From positions 100,572 to 164,571 of the forward strand of contig JBGVCT010000016.1 of assembly GCA_045118975.1 (NCBI GenBank): DNA of 64,000 bases. Reading direction: 5' to 3'. Both the position numbers and the translations under genes were made by a program. Origin of the DNA: RGIG6178 sp045118975 (GTDB lineage: Bacteria > Bacillota_I > Bacilli_A > RFN20 > DUOF01). The notes beneath the pieces are model-generated. The model saw only the letters and a list, made by a program, of their open reading frames with translations. It was not told the DNA's origin and made no database searches. Below are positions 17,173 to 25,038 of this stretch, piece by piece. Within the stretch, counting starts at the first letter, position 1, and each line of letters opens with the position of its first letter.

Positions 17173-17246
17173 AGGGGTATAGTTCAAAGGTAGAATAACG
17201 GTCTCCAAAACCGCTGATGTGGGTTCGATTCCTACTACCCCTGCCA
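17173..17246 (+). tRNA. tRNA-Trp (anticodon CCA)
   Basis: 74 nt with encoded CCA. The acceptor AGGGGTA pairs with TACCCCT, the D stem is GTTC/GAAT, the anticodon stem ACGGT/ACCGC frames CTCCAAA, and the T arm TGGGT/CTACT carries TCGATTC. The CCA anticodon reads only TGG, in line with TGA being a stop here. Confidence 0.95.
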
Positions 17247-17257
17247 TTTATGAGAAA

Positions 17258-17280
17258 ATAAGCCCATCAGGGCTTTTTTT
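17258..17280 (+). terminator. Terminator of tRNA-Trp
   Basis: AGCCC pairs with GGGCT around ATCA, with a long T-run. Confidence 0.85.
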
Positions 17281-17382
17281 ATTTATTAATACTTAAAACA
17301 TTATTAAATAGTGTAGTTGGTGATATACTGGAGTTAGTGATTTATATTTTATAAATCAAATATTTTGTTTATAGCATAAGAT

Positions 17383-17490
17383 ATGATAATGAGGATAAAG
17401 GGTGATGTATTATCAAGTGATATGATTATAGATAATGATTGGAAAAATACAAAGTATTGGAAGCCTGGATGGAAATATATAATTGAATAG
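17383..17490 (+). CDS. Possible small ORF of 35 codons
   Basis: In the 257-nt gap between tRNA-Trp and the SDR gene there is an ATG-initiated frame of 35 residues with three tryptophans near its end (NDW, YW, GW). It has no good ribosome site and its TAG overlaps the SDR ribosome-site region. It may be a chance frame or a gene remnant. The rest of the gap holds only AT-rich DNA. Confidence 0.2.
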   Translation: MIMRIKGDVLSSDMIIDNDWKNTKYWKPGWKYIIE

Positions 17491-17503
17491 GGAGGAAATA
17501 TGG

Positions 17504-18313
17504 ATGAAAACAGTAGTAATTACAGGTAGTGCAAGAGGGCTTGGATATGAGCTTGCTAAAAGATTTAGAGAGAATAATTATAATGTGGTGTTAAGTGACA
17601 TTAATAAGGAAAATCTAGAGAAGTCAGAAAAAGAATTGATAGAAACTATTAATAGTGATGCTAGGGTTATTAGTGTTTATGCAGATGTTACTAGCGAAGC
17701 TGACTTAGAATACTTAATGGCTAAAGCACTAGAAACATTTGAATCTGTAGATGTTTGGATTAATAATGCAGGAGTTAATCAACCTAATTTACCTATTTGG
17801 GAGGTAGATAGCAAAGTTATCAATAGACTTGTAGATATTGACTTAAAGAGTGCTATTATTGGTAGTAAAATTGCTATGAAACAAATGATAAAACAAGGTT
17901 ATGGACAAATATATGGTGTTGAGGGTTATGGTAGTAATGATGCGATGATGCTTGGCTTAAGTGTCTATGGCACTAGTAAAAGAGGTTTAACTTATTTCTT
18001 TAGGGCTTTAGCAAAAGAGGTAGAAGAAAAAGAATTAAACATTAAAGTAGGTTTACTATCTCCAGGTATTATGATTACTGACTTTATTACTCATTCAATG
18101 GGTGATGATAAGTTTGAACTTCCTGAAAAAACTAAGAAAGTATACAATATATTAGGTGATTATCCAGATGTTATTTCAAAATTTTTGGTAGATAAGATAG
18201 TTAAAAATGAAAAAAATGGTGTAAGATTTAATTGGTTAACCAATGCTAAAGCAAGTTATAGATTTATGACTTGTGCATTTAACAAAAGAGATTTCTTTAA
18301 AAAGGAGGACTAA
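17504..18313 (+). CDS. Short-chain dehydrogenase/reductase
   Basis: 269 residues. Classical SDR marks: TGSARGLG (residues 7-14) for the dinucleotide, NNAG (about 86-89) and YGTSKRG with the catalytic Tyr/Lys (about 155-161). The usual catalytic Ser before the Tyr block is not clear (YGVEGYGSND). D-I after the second strand hints at NAD preference. Substrate unknown. GGAGG at 17491-17495 sets ATG 17504. Four nt separate it from the desulfoferrodoxin gene, so they form one operon. Confidence 0.85.
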   Translation: MKTVVITGSARGLGYELAKRFRENNYNVVLSDINKENLEKSEKELIETINSDARVISVYADVTSEADLEYLMAKALETFESVDVWINNAGVNQPNLPIWEVDSKVINRLVDIDLKSAIIGSKIAMKQMIKQGYGQIYGVEGYGSNDAMMLGLSVYGTSKRGLTYFFRALAKEVEEKELNIKVGLLSPGIMITDFITHSMGDDKFELPEKTKKVYNILGDYPDVISKFLVDKIVKNEKNGVRFNWLTNAKASYRFMTCAFNKRDFFKKED

Positions 18314-18317
18314 GAGA

Positions 18318-18689
18318 ATGAAAATTGTAAGATGTGCACATTGTGGTAATATAGCATTTTTATTAAAGGATAGTGGGGTTCCTATGATTTGTTGTGGTGA
18401 AATCATGAAAGAACTTAATCCATTAACTAGAGATGGTGCAGTTGAAAAGCACGTTCCTGTATATGAAGTAAAGGATAATGTTGTTAATGTTGTGGTAGGA
18501 AGTGTTGTTCATCCAATGGAAGAAAAACATTTCATTGAATGGATTATTGTAGAAACTAATTTACATACTCATATTAAAAAATTAAATCCAGGAGAAGAAC
18601 CAAAAGCTAGTTTTGCACTTGCAAATGAAGAGACAGTTGTAAGCGTATATGAATATTGTAATTTACATGGATTTTGGAAAAGTGAATAG
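18318..18689 (+). CDS. dfx: Desulfoferrodoxin (superoxide reductase, 2Fe type)
   Basis: 123 residues. Reduces superoxide to hydrogen peroxide without making oxygen, which suits an anaerobe; cytosolic. The N-terminal desulforedoxin centre has four cysteines (C6-x2-C9 and the pair CC at 25-26). The catalytic centre II ligands are visible: KHVPV, VVHPMEEKHFIEW and CNLHG near the C-terminus. AAGGAGG lies just before the start, which overlaps nothing but is 4 nt after the SDR stop. Its own stop codon is in the stem of the terminator. Confidence 0.93.
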   Translation: MKIVRCAHCGNIAFLLKDSGVPMICCGEIMKELNPLTRDGAVEKHVPVYEVKDNVVNVVVGSVVHPMEEKHFIEWIIVETNLHTHIKKLNPGEEPKASFALANEETVVSVYEYCNLHGFWKSE

Positions 18690-18710
18690 AGGCTAGTCCT
18701 CTATTTTTTT
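18685..18710 (+). terminator. Terminator of the SDR-dfx operon
   Basis: AATAGAGG pairs with CCTCTATT around CTAGT, then a T-run. The TAG stop (18687-18689) is inside the stem. Confidence 0.88.
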
Positions 18711-18764
18711 ATTGAAACACCCATTTAGTTAAATTATAATTTAAGTGTAAGTGGGTGAAGCAAT

Positions 18765-18998
18765 ATGGAAGATGAGATTATTAAGTATCAAAAGAAACTA
18801 AAAAAATGGATCATGAAAGATAATTGGGATGATATTGCAGAGAGATTGTCTGATTCGTTTATGAGTATCATTACGATTGTTATGAATGCCAAAAGTGAGA
18901 AAGATGTTTCTCCATTAGTATATAGAAATATTGAATATACCTTAGAAAAAATAGAGTCAATTAATAAGTCTTTAAAAAAAGGAACTAGAAGGAGATAA
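18765..18998 (+). CDS. Small helical protein, unknown
   Basis: 77 residues, soluble, probably all helical, basic at both ends (KKLKKWIMK, KKGTRRR). No family recognised. GGGTGAAG precedes the ATG. Two nt separate it from the next gene, whose ribosome site (GAAGGAGA) overlaps its end, so both form an operon. Confidence 0.6.
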   Translation: MEDEIIKYQKKLKKWIMKDNWDDIAERLSDSFMSIITIVMNAKSEKDVSPLVYRNIEYTLEKIESINKSLKKGTRRR

Positions 18999-19000
18999 TA

Positions 19001-19519
19001 ATGTTTAATATAGAGGAAATGATTAAGCATGAATTTGCTTTGCTTAAAGAAAATAGTGAGAAAGATAATGATAAATCATTAAATTATAAAGCAAGGGTTA
19101 AAGTGTATAAGTATTTAAGATTTTGTGTGGAACATAAAACAAGAGAAATGTCTTATAAAGAATATAGTGATTATATGAGACTTGAATCTAGTATCTTGTT
19201 TACGGATTTAACTTACAGAGCGAGAAGATCACTAAGGAATGGTTATGATCATTTATATAATGAGTTTCAACCTTTATTTAAAACTTTAACTAATGAAGAG
19301 ATTAAAGATATATGTAATAAGTGTTTGGCTTTTTCAAAAGATATAACAAAGTTTGAAGATTTAGAATGCTATTTAAAATATGAACCAGTTAAAACATATG
19401 CCAGATTTATTGCTAATAGATACAAGCCAATACTTGATCAATATAAAAAAGAAGATTTAGCTTCTTATTGTGATGAAATTTTAGATAAGTCTAGAAAAAC
19501 TATTAAAGGTAGGGTATAA
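19001..19519 (+). CDS. Helical cytosolic protein, unknown
   Basis: 172 residues, soluble and alpha-helical, rich in Lys, Glu and Tyr, with an unusual run LTYRARRSLRNGYDHLYNEF in the middle. No motif or family recognised. It is the second gene of a two-gene operon and lies just upstream of the helicase gene, from which a terminator separates it. The stop codon is in the terminator loop. Confidence 0.6.
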   Translation: MFNIEEMIKHEFALLKENSEKDNDKSLNYKARVKVYKYLRFCVEHKTREMSYKEYSDYMRLESSILFTDLTYRARRSLRNGYDHLYNEFQPLFKTLTNEEIKDICNKCLAFSKDITKFEDLECYLKYEPVKTYARFIANRYKPILDQYKKEDLASYCDEILDKSRKTIKGRV

Positions 19520-19533
19520 ACCCTACTTTTTTT
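19509..19533 (+). terminator. Terminator with the stop codon in its loop
   Basis: GTAGGG pairs with CCCTAC around TATAAA, followed by TTTTTTT. The TAA of the preceding gene (19517-19519) is in the loop. Confidence 0.8.
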
Positions 19534-19601
19534 ATTAATAATTAGGGCTTATTCTTTTAAGAGGGTAATTTTATCATTAAAATTAAAATGTGGTGATTTA
19601 T

Positions 19602-22226
19602 ATGAAGGATTTTAGTAAAACTAAATTTAAATGGACATTTAGAACATATCAACAAAGGGTGTTGGATAATAGTAAGAAATATTTAGATAATAAGAAAATA
19701 CATGTAGTGGCTGCTCCAGGTAGTGGTAAAACCATTTTGGGACTTGAATTAATTTCTAGACTTAATTCGCCATGTATTATTTTATCACCTACTGTTACTA
19801 TAAGAGATCAATGGCAAGATAGATTCCAAGAGGCTTTTTTAAATGAAGGAGAAGATATAAAGGATTATTTTTCTAATGATCTAAATAATATTCAACTTAT
19901 GAATACTATTACTTATCAAGCTCTCCATAGTGCTATTAATAATGTTAGTATTGCTGATGAGGATGAAGAGTTAGATTATAGTCATTTAGATTTATTTAAA
20001 ATTGTAAAAGAGAAGAAGATTACAACCATTTGCTTAGATGAAGCGCACCATCTTCAAAATGAATGGCAAAAAGCTTTAGAAAAGTTTATTAAGGGATTAG
20101 AGGGTAAGGTTAATATTGTGGCTCTTACTGCTACTCCTCCATATGATGCAAGTGAGGAAGAATGGAATAGATATATTGGTATTTGTGGTGAGATTGATGA
20201 AGAAATATTTGTTCCAGAACTTGTTAAACAAAATACATTGTGCCCTCATCAAGACTATGTTTATTTTAACTATCCTAGTAAAGAAGAAATTGATGATTTT
20301 AAAGAATATAGAAGTAAAGCTTATATGGCTTTAGATGAACTTGTCTCTACTACAACTTTTGCTAAACTATATAGACAAGTTAATAGTAGAAACAATTTTA
20401 ATTATGGAAAAATTTATAAAGATACAAAGGGTTATACAGCCTTACTATCTTTATTTGAATATGCAAAACTAAGTGTAGATAAAAAGATAGTCAAAAATAT
20501 GTGTGGGGATAAGGAACTTGAAGAACTTAGTTTAGCAAATGCAGAGGGTGCAATTAGATTTATATTAAATACTGATGAGTTAGATGAATTAGAAAAGGAA
20601 GAAATATTAAATATCTTTAAAAAATATTCTCTTGTTAATAGAGGAAAGGTAAGTTTGGATTTAAATGAAAAGTTAAGAAAGAAACTTGTTTCCTCAGTTG
20701 GTAAGTTAGAGAGTATTGAAAAAATTGTTGTTAGTGAATTTGAGGCATTGGGCAATAAACTTAGAATGCTTATACTTACCGATTTTATAAAAAAGGAATC
20801 TATTGGTGATATAGGTACAGATTGTAAGTTTGCAAATATTAGTATTGTTACTATATTTGAAAAGATTAGAAGAGCTAATACAGGTGTTAAACTAGCAGCA
20901 TTATCTGGTGGACTAGTTATTCTTCCTGTGAATATGCAACCAATATTAGAAAAGGATTTTGGATTAACTAAAAAGGATATTAGTTTTAAGCAAATTAATG
21001 ACACAGAATATGCTCAATGTGATATCAAGGGTACTAATAGAGACAAAGTTACTTTGATTACAGAATTATTCAAAAGAGGGGATATTGAAGTATTAGTTGG
21101 TACTAAGTCTTTACTTGGTGAAGGTTGGGATTCTCCTTGTATTAACTCGCTTATTTTAGCTAGTTTTGTTGGTAGTTTTATGTTATCAAATCAAATGAGA
21201 GGTAGAGCTATAAGAATATTTAAAGATGATCCAAATAAAGTAAGTAATATTTGGCATTTAGTTACCCTTGAACCTAGTTATATTTTAGATAATGATAAAA
21301 ACATTAATAATGAAAATAGTATTGTTTCTTATGATTATAATACTCTTTCTAGAAGGTTTAATTGTTTTGTTGGGCCAAACTATGAAAAAGGTGTAATTGA
21401 GAGTGGTATGCCTAGAATGACTTGTATCAAAGGCCCATATAACAAAGAGGGCGTTGATGCAATAAATGCTGAAATGATTAGGATGTCATTAAATAGGAAA
21501 GAGTTAAAGAATATTTGGACTAGAGCATTGGGTGGAGATGGTAAATTGTGTCTTATCAATGTTGTTTCAAAACAAAAAAGATTACCAATTGTTATGCCAC
21601 TTGTTTCTCTTGCTAAGGCTTTGGGATATAACTTAGCATATATAATTCCTTTGTTAATTTTATATTTGGCTACAAATAATCTTATTTTAACTCTAATTAT
21701 AGGAGTTATTTGTTTTTGCTCGTTATTTAAAAAGACAATGGGACATTTATTTTTATTCTTTAATCATATAACAAGCAAACGCTCAATTAAGGGAATGTCC
21801 TTTATTATACTTAACTCACTAAAGAGCATTCAAAAGGTTGATTATAAGGGTAAATTAAAAATTGTCGAAAGTGATGATAAGAAGGCATTTGAAATTGGTC
21901 TTGATCATGCTTCTTTTGAAGATGAAAGAACTTTCAATGAGGCTTTAAGAGAATTTTTCTCACTAGTTGAAGATCCTAGATATATCATCATCAGAAAAAA
22001 TATTTTTAAGAAAAGAGACTTTAGGGTTAGCTTTGCTCTTCCAAATATTTTAGGGGACAAAAGAGAACATGTAATGATGGTTAATTATTTTTTGAAGAAA
22101 AATATGGGAGTAATGGATATTGTATATACTAGAAGTGTATATGGTAAGATTAATATTTTGCATTATATTACTAATTCTTATGTTGTAAGAAGTGATAAGG
22201 TGGAAAGTAAACATAAAGTTATTTAA
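19602..22226 (+). CDS. SF2 (DEAD/DEAH-like) helicase with C-terminal membrane hairpin
   Basis: 874 residues. Walker A APGSGKT at about 38-44, motif II DEAH at 146-149, motif III TATPP near 176 and motif VI QMRGRAIR near 531 show a complete SF2 helicase of the type III restriction/UvrB-like branch. About 280 residues of helical sequence are inserted between the two RecA domains. After the motor comes a hydrophobic stretch at about 678-709 (LAYIIPLLILYLA, then LILTLIIGVICF), long enough for two membrane passes, and then a soluble domain of about 160 residues with no recognised family. Start ATG 19602 follows GTGGTGAT. It stands between two terminators. Confidence 0.82.
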   Translation: MKDFSKTKFKWTFRTYQQRVLDNSKKYLDNKKIHVVAAPGSGKTILGLELISRLNSPCIILSPTVTIRDQWQDRFQEAFLNEGEDIKDYFSNDLNNIQLMNTITYQALHSAINNVSIADEDEELDYSHLDLFKIVKEKKITTICLDEAHHLQNEWQKALEKFIKGLEGKVNIVALTATPPYDASEEEWNRYIGICGEIDEEIFVPELVKQNTLCPHQDYVYFNYPSKEEIDDFKEYRSKAYMALDELVSTTTFAKLYRQVNSRNNFNYGKIYKDTKGYTALLSLFEYAKLSVDKKIVKNMCGDKELEELSLANAEGAIRFILNTDELDELEKEEILNIFKKYSLVNRGKVSLDLNEKLRKKLVSSVGKLESIEKIVVSEFEALGNKLRMLILTDFIKKESIGDIGTDCKFANISIVTIFEKIRRANTGVKLAALSGGLVILPVNMQPILEKDFGLTKKDISFKQINDTEYAQCDIKGTNRDKVTLITELFKRGDIEVLVGTKSLLGEGWDSPCINSLILASFVGSFMLSNQMRGRAIRIFKDDPNKVSNIWHLVTLEPSYILDNDKNINNENSIVSYDYNTLSRRFNCFVGPNYEKGVIESGMPRMTCIKGPYNKEGVDAINAEMIRMSLNRKELKNIWTRALGGDGKLCLINVVSKQKRLPIVMPLVSLAKALGYNLAYIIPLLILYLATNNLILTLIIGVICFCSLFKKTMGHLFLFFNHITSKRSIKGMSFIILNSLKSIQKVDYKGKLKIVESDDKKAFEIGLDHASFEDERTFNEALREFFSLVEDPRYIIIRKNIFKKRDFRVSFALPNILGDKREHVMMVNYFLKKNMGVMDIVYTRSVYGKINILHYITNSYVVRSDKVESKHKVI

Positions 22227-22249
22227 AAAGTGCTTTTTGGCACTTTTTT
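22225..22249 (+). terminator. Terminator of the helicase gene
   Basis: AAAAAGTGC pairs with GCACTTTTT around TTTTTG; the TAA stop touches its first base. Confidence 0.85.
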
Positions 22250-22275
22250 AAATGTCTACTGATATTCGACATTTA
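22249..22275 (+). promoter_or_regulatory. Candidate operator of the HTH-ATPase-CYTH gene
   Basis: An 8-bp perfect inverted repeat TAAATGTC / GACATTTA with an 11-nt spacer lies 5-6 nt before the -35 of the next gene. It is the natural place for self-control by the XRE domain encoded there. Confidence 0.45.
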
Positions 22276-22280
22276 CTAAA

Positions 22281-22308
22281 TTGAAAATAAATTTATAGAT
22301 GGTATAAT
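22281..22308 (+). promoter_or_regulatory. Promoter of the HTH-ATPase-CYTH gene
   Basis: TTGAAA (22281-22286), 16 nt, TATAAT (22303-22308) with extended TGG. GGGAGGT (22319-22325) then precedes ATG 22335. Confidence 0.6.
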
Positions 22309-22334
22309 TCTAGGTGTGGGGAGGTAATTGATAA

Positions 22335-23636
22335 ATGAATGATTATGGTTTTGGAGAGAGAATATATAAACTTAGAAATAAGTTTAAGATTTCTCAAAGT
22401 GAGTTAGGTAGTATGGTTGGAGTGTCAAATAAGGCGGTAAGTAAATGGGAAACTGGTGCTAGTAAACCCAGTATTAATGTGATTAATAAACTAGCTACTA
22501 TATTTCGAGTAAGTGTAGATGAATTACTAAATGATGAAGTTGAACATCAAATTACTAAAATAGTTATTACAGGAGGTCCATGCGCTGGTAAAACTACTGC
22601 ACAAAGTTGGATACAAAGCGAGTTTACTAAGAAAGGATATCAAGTAATATTTATAAGAGAGGGTGCTACAGATATTATTAATTCTGGATTAAATCATGAT
22701 GCACTTACTAATAATAAGGATTTCCAAAAAGCGATTTTAAAATATCAACTAGAAAGAGAAAATATCATATATGAAGCTTGTAAGAAGCTAAAAAACAATA
22801 AAGTATTAATAGTTTGTGATAGAGGAGCTTTGGATGGTAAATGTTATATGTCTAATATCGAATTTAGACAAATGTTAAAAGAGTGTAATACAGATGAAAT
22901 TGAATTAAGGGATGGATATGATGCAGTATTTCATCTTGTTAGTGCTGCTAAGGGTGCAAAAGAGTGTTACACTTTAGAAAATAATACTGCTAGAAGTGAA
23001 AGTGTGGAACAAGCCGCCATTGCAGATGATAAAATTATAGCGGCCTATACAGGACATCCACATTTTAGAATTATTGATAACTCAACAGATTTTAAAACTA
23101 AAATGCTAAGATTAGTAAGTGAAATTTCAGCATTTTTAGGAGAACCAGAACCATTTGAAATTGAAAGAAAGTATTTAATCGATTACCCAGATACTAAATA
23201 CCTAGAGAGTTTAGAAAATTGCGATAAGGTTGAGATTATTCAAACTTATTTGTTAAGTGATGATAAAAACAAAGAGATAAGAATTAGACAAAGAGGAAAA
23301 GATGGTAGTTATATATACACTCAAACTGTTAAAGAAACAGTAAATGATGTAAAAAGAATAGAAAGAGAAAAGAGATTAACTAAAGAAGAGTATTTAGAGT
23401 TACTTATGAGTGCTGATCCTGATTTGAGACAAATCAGAAAGACTAGATATTGCTTGTCTGAAAATGGATATTATTATGAAATAGATATTTTCCCATTCTT
23501 CAAGGATAAGGCAATTATGGAAATAGAGCTTAAGGATGAGCAAGAAAAATTTACATTCCCTAAATTTATTAAGGTTATAAAAGAAGTGACAGATGATATT
23601 AACTATAAAAATCATTCTTTAGCTATGATTAAATAA
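22335..23636 (+). CDS. XRE HTH - AAA/NadR-like kinase - CYTH triphosphatase fusion
   Basis: 433 residues in three parts. Residues 6-65 are a Cro/C1-type helix-turn-helix (SQSELGSMVGVSNKAVSKWE). Residues about 73-265 are an AAA_28-like P-loop domain with GGPCAGKTT (near 80) and the strand VLIVCDRG. Residues 274-432 are a CYTH domain with the diagnostic ExExK (E275, E277, K279) and alternating charged strands that form the triphosphate tunnel. CYTH enzymes hydrolyse tripolyphosphate or thiamine triphosphate, or act as cyclases. The fusion suggests a DNA-binding protein responding to a nucleotide or polyphosphate. The next gene follows by 10 nt. Confidence 0.85.
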   Translation: MNDYGFGERIYKLRNKFKISQSELGSMVGVSNKAVSKWETGASKPSINVINKLATIFRVSVDELLNDEVEHQITKIVITGGPCAGKTTAQSWIQSEFTKKGYQVIFIREGATDIINSGLNHDALTNNKDFQKAILKYQLERENIIYEACKKLKNNKVLIVCDRGALDGKCYMSNIEFRQMLKECNTDEIELRDGYDAVFHLVSAAKGAKECYTLENNTARSESVEQAAIADDKIIAAYTGHPHFRIIDNSTDFKTKMLRLVSEISAFLGEPEPFEIERKYLIDYPDTKYLESLENCDKVEIIQTYLLSDDKNKEIRIRQRGKDGSYIYTQTVKETVNDVKRIEREKRLTKEEYLELLMSADPDLRQIRKTRYCLSENGYYYEIDIFPFFKDKAIMEIELKDEQEKFTFPKFIKVIKEVTDDINYKNHSLAMIK

Positions 23637-23646
23637 GAGGAAATAT

Positions 23647-23907
23647 ATGAATTATAATTATGAAGTTTTTTATGCTTATAAAACTAAACCACTTACTGGT
23701 TATGGTAAGGTAAGCGTGATATATATTGATGTTAATGATAAAAGTTATATCTTCAAAGAAGATATAGATGAAAGAAATCTTATTAGCTATGATAGCGAGG
23801 GGAATGAATATTATCCAATAGAGGTGAGTATAGAAATATTTAACATGCTTGTTGAGGGTGTTATAAAGATGGGATACTTAAAAACTATTGAAGAAAATGA
23901 AATATAA
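23647..23907 (+). CDS. Small protein downstream of the CYTH fusion, unknown
   Basis: 86 residues, soluble, beta-rich first half with many tyrosines and an acidic helix at the end. No family recognised. AGAGGAAA precedes the ATG, and only 10 nt separate it from the fusion gene, so they are cotranscribed. It ends a few bases before the rplU promoter; I see no clear terminator between them. Confidence 0.6.
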   Translation: MNYNYEVFYAYKTKPLTGYGKVSVIYIDVNDKSYIFKEDIDERNLISYDSEGNEYYPIEVSIEIFNMLVEGVIKMGYLKTIEENEI

Positions 23908-23911
23908 ATGT

Positions 23912-23940
23912 TTGACAGTATTTTGAATATGTGTTAACAT
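23912..23940 (+). promoter_or_regulatory. Promoter of the L21 operon
   Basis: A consensus -35 TTGACA (23912-23917), 17 nt, TAACAT (23935-23940). It predicts a start near 23947, the beginning of the L21 leader. Confidence 0.75.
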
Positions 23941-23944
23941 ATTG

Positions 23945-24050
23945 GCGTTGTGTCTCCATGTGGAGCTACAACCGCACAAAAAAGGTCTAAAAAGTATATA
24001 TACTTTACCTTAATGGCGAGTCTTAGTGCCGTTTTAAAAAATAATATAGG
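23945..24050 (+). ncRNA. L21 ribosomal-protein leader (cis-regulatory RNA)
   Basis: An untranslated leader of about 100 nt upstream of rplU. Its first hairpin (GTTGTGTCTCC / GGAGCTACAAC around ATGT), the unpaired CCGCACA segment and the later GGCGAGTCTTAGTGCCG element match the L21 leader of Bacillota. That RNA is thought to bind L21 and control the rplU-prp-rpmA operon. Identity is from pattern memory. Confidence 0.8.
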
Positions 24051-24061
24051 AGGTGCATGTA

Positions 24062-24370
24062 ATGTACGCAGTAATTGAAACTGGTGGAAAGCAAGTTAAA
24101 GTTGCTAAAGGCGATTCAATCTTTGTTGAAAAATTAGATGTTAAAGAAGGAGAAAAAATTACATTTGATAAGGTTTTACTTATCGGTGGTGAATCAAGTA
24201 AAGTTGGTACTCCATATGTTGCTAATGCTACAGTAACAGCTAAAGTTGAAAAACAAGGTAAAGCAAAGAAAATTATTGTATTCAAATACAAGAATAAAAC
24301 TACTTACCGTAGAACTCAAGGACATCGTCAACCATATACAAGAGTAACAATTGAGTCAATCAATGCTTAA
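24062..24370 (+). CDS. rplU: 50S ribosomal protein L21
   Basis: 102 residues. The family opening MYAVIETGGKQVKVAKGD and the basic C-terminal segment YKNKTTYRRTQGHRQPYT, which contacts 23S rRNA, are intact. The frame extends upstream to a GTG at 24053, but AGGAGGTG at 24047-24054 is correctly spaced for ATG 24062. First gene of rplU-prp-rpmA, with the L21 leader before it. Confidence 0.97.
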   Translation: MYAVIETGGKQVKVAKGDSIFVEKLDVKEGEKITFDKVLLIGGESSKVGTPYVANATVTAKVEKQGKAKKIIVFKYKNKTTYRRTQGHRQPYTRVTIESINA

Positions 24371-24380
24371 TTAAATAATT

Positions 24381-24689
24381 ATGATCAAAGTAATAATCGA
24401 GAAAAATGAATCTATAATTAATTCATTAGAAGTTAGTGGGCACTCTAACTATGATGAAAAAGGAAAAGATATAGTTTGTGCAGGAGTCAGCGCGATAGTT
24501 GTTGGTGGTATCAATGCGCTTATTAATGAAAATAAGAAAGCAATTGATTATGAATGCAAAGAGGGCTATGCAAAAGTTATAGTGAAAAAGATCGATAGTA
24601 ATATCAACATGATATTAGATGTAATAACTACTCAATTGTATACAGTTGAAGAAAGTTATCCAAAATTTATAAAAATAATAGAGAAATAG
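24381..24689 (+). CDS. prp: Ribosomal-processing cysteine protease Prp
   Basis: 102 residues. The catalytic pair sits in VSGHSNYDEKG (His about 22) and DIVCAGVSAI (Cys about 34), as in Prp of Bacillota. Prp removes the N-terminal extension of L27. It lies between rplU and rpmA, its standard place, and the L27 here carries the matching cleavage site. Confidence 0.93.
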   Translation: MIKVIIEKNESIINSLEVSGHSNYDEKGKDIVCAGVSAIVVGGINALINENKKAIDYECKEGYAKVIVKKIDSNINMILDVITTQLYTVEESYPKFIKIIEK

Positions 24690-24700
24690 GAGGTAGAGTT

Positions 24701-24985
24701 ATGATTTTAAAGTTAGATTTACAATTATTTGCTTCTAAAAAGGGAGCAGGTTCTACTAAAAACGGAAGAGATTCTGAATCTAAACGTTTAGGTGCTAAGA
24801 AATCAGATGGAGAAGCAATTAATGCTGGTTCAATTATATATCGTCAAAGAGGAACTAAGATCCATGCAGGTAATAATGTTGGACGTGGTGGAGACGATAC
24901 ATTATTCGCTTTAATTAGTGGATATGTTAAATATGAGCGTCTTGGTAAAGATAGAAAGCAAGTTTCAGTTTATCCAACTAAATAA
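24701..24985 (+). CDS. rpmA: 50S ribosomal protein L27 (with Prp-cleaved extension)
   Basis: 94 residues. The protein begins LKLDLQLFASKKGAGS: the short pre-sequence ends at the Prp site LQLFA, after which the mature SKKGAGSTKNGRDS of L27 starts. The N-terminus of mature L27 reaches the peptidyl-transferase centre. AGGAGG lies upstream of the ATG. Last gene of the rplU operon. Confidence 0.97.
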   Translation: MILKLDLQLFASKKGAGSTKNGRDSESKRLGAKKSDGEAINAGSIIYRQRGTKIHAGNNVGRGGDDTLFALISGYVKYERLGKDRKQVSVYPTK

Positions 24986-24989
24986 TAAT

Positions 24990-25012
24990 AGCCCTTTTTA
25001 AGGGCTTTTTTT
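24990..25012 (+). terminator. Terminator of the rplU operon
   Basis: AGCCCTT pairs with AAGGGCT around TTT, followed by TTTTTT. Confidence 0.88.
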
Positions 25013-25038
25013 AAATAATAAGGGAGGTTGTAAGTAGT

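Noticed and set aside
20432..21004. A 190-codon minus-strand frame inside the helicase gene
   Set aside because: It lies wholly within a well-supported plus-strand helicase. Its translation is Ser/Leu/Ile-rich low complexity and it has no ribosome site.
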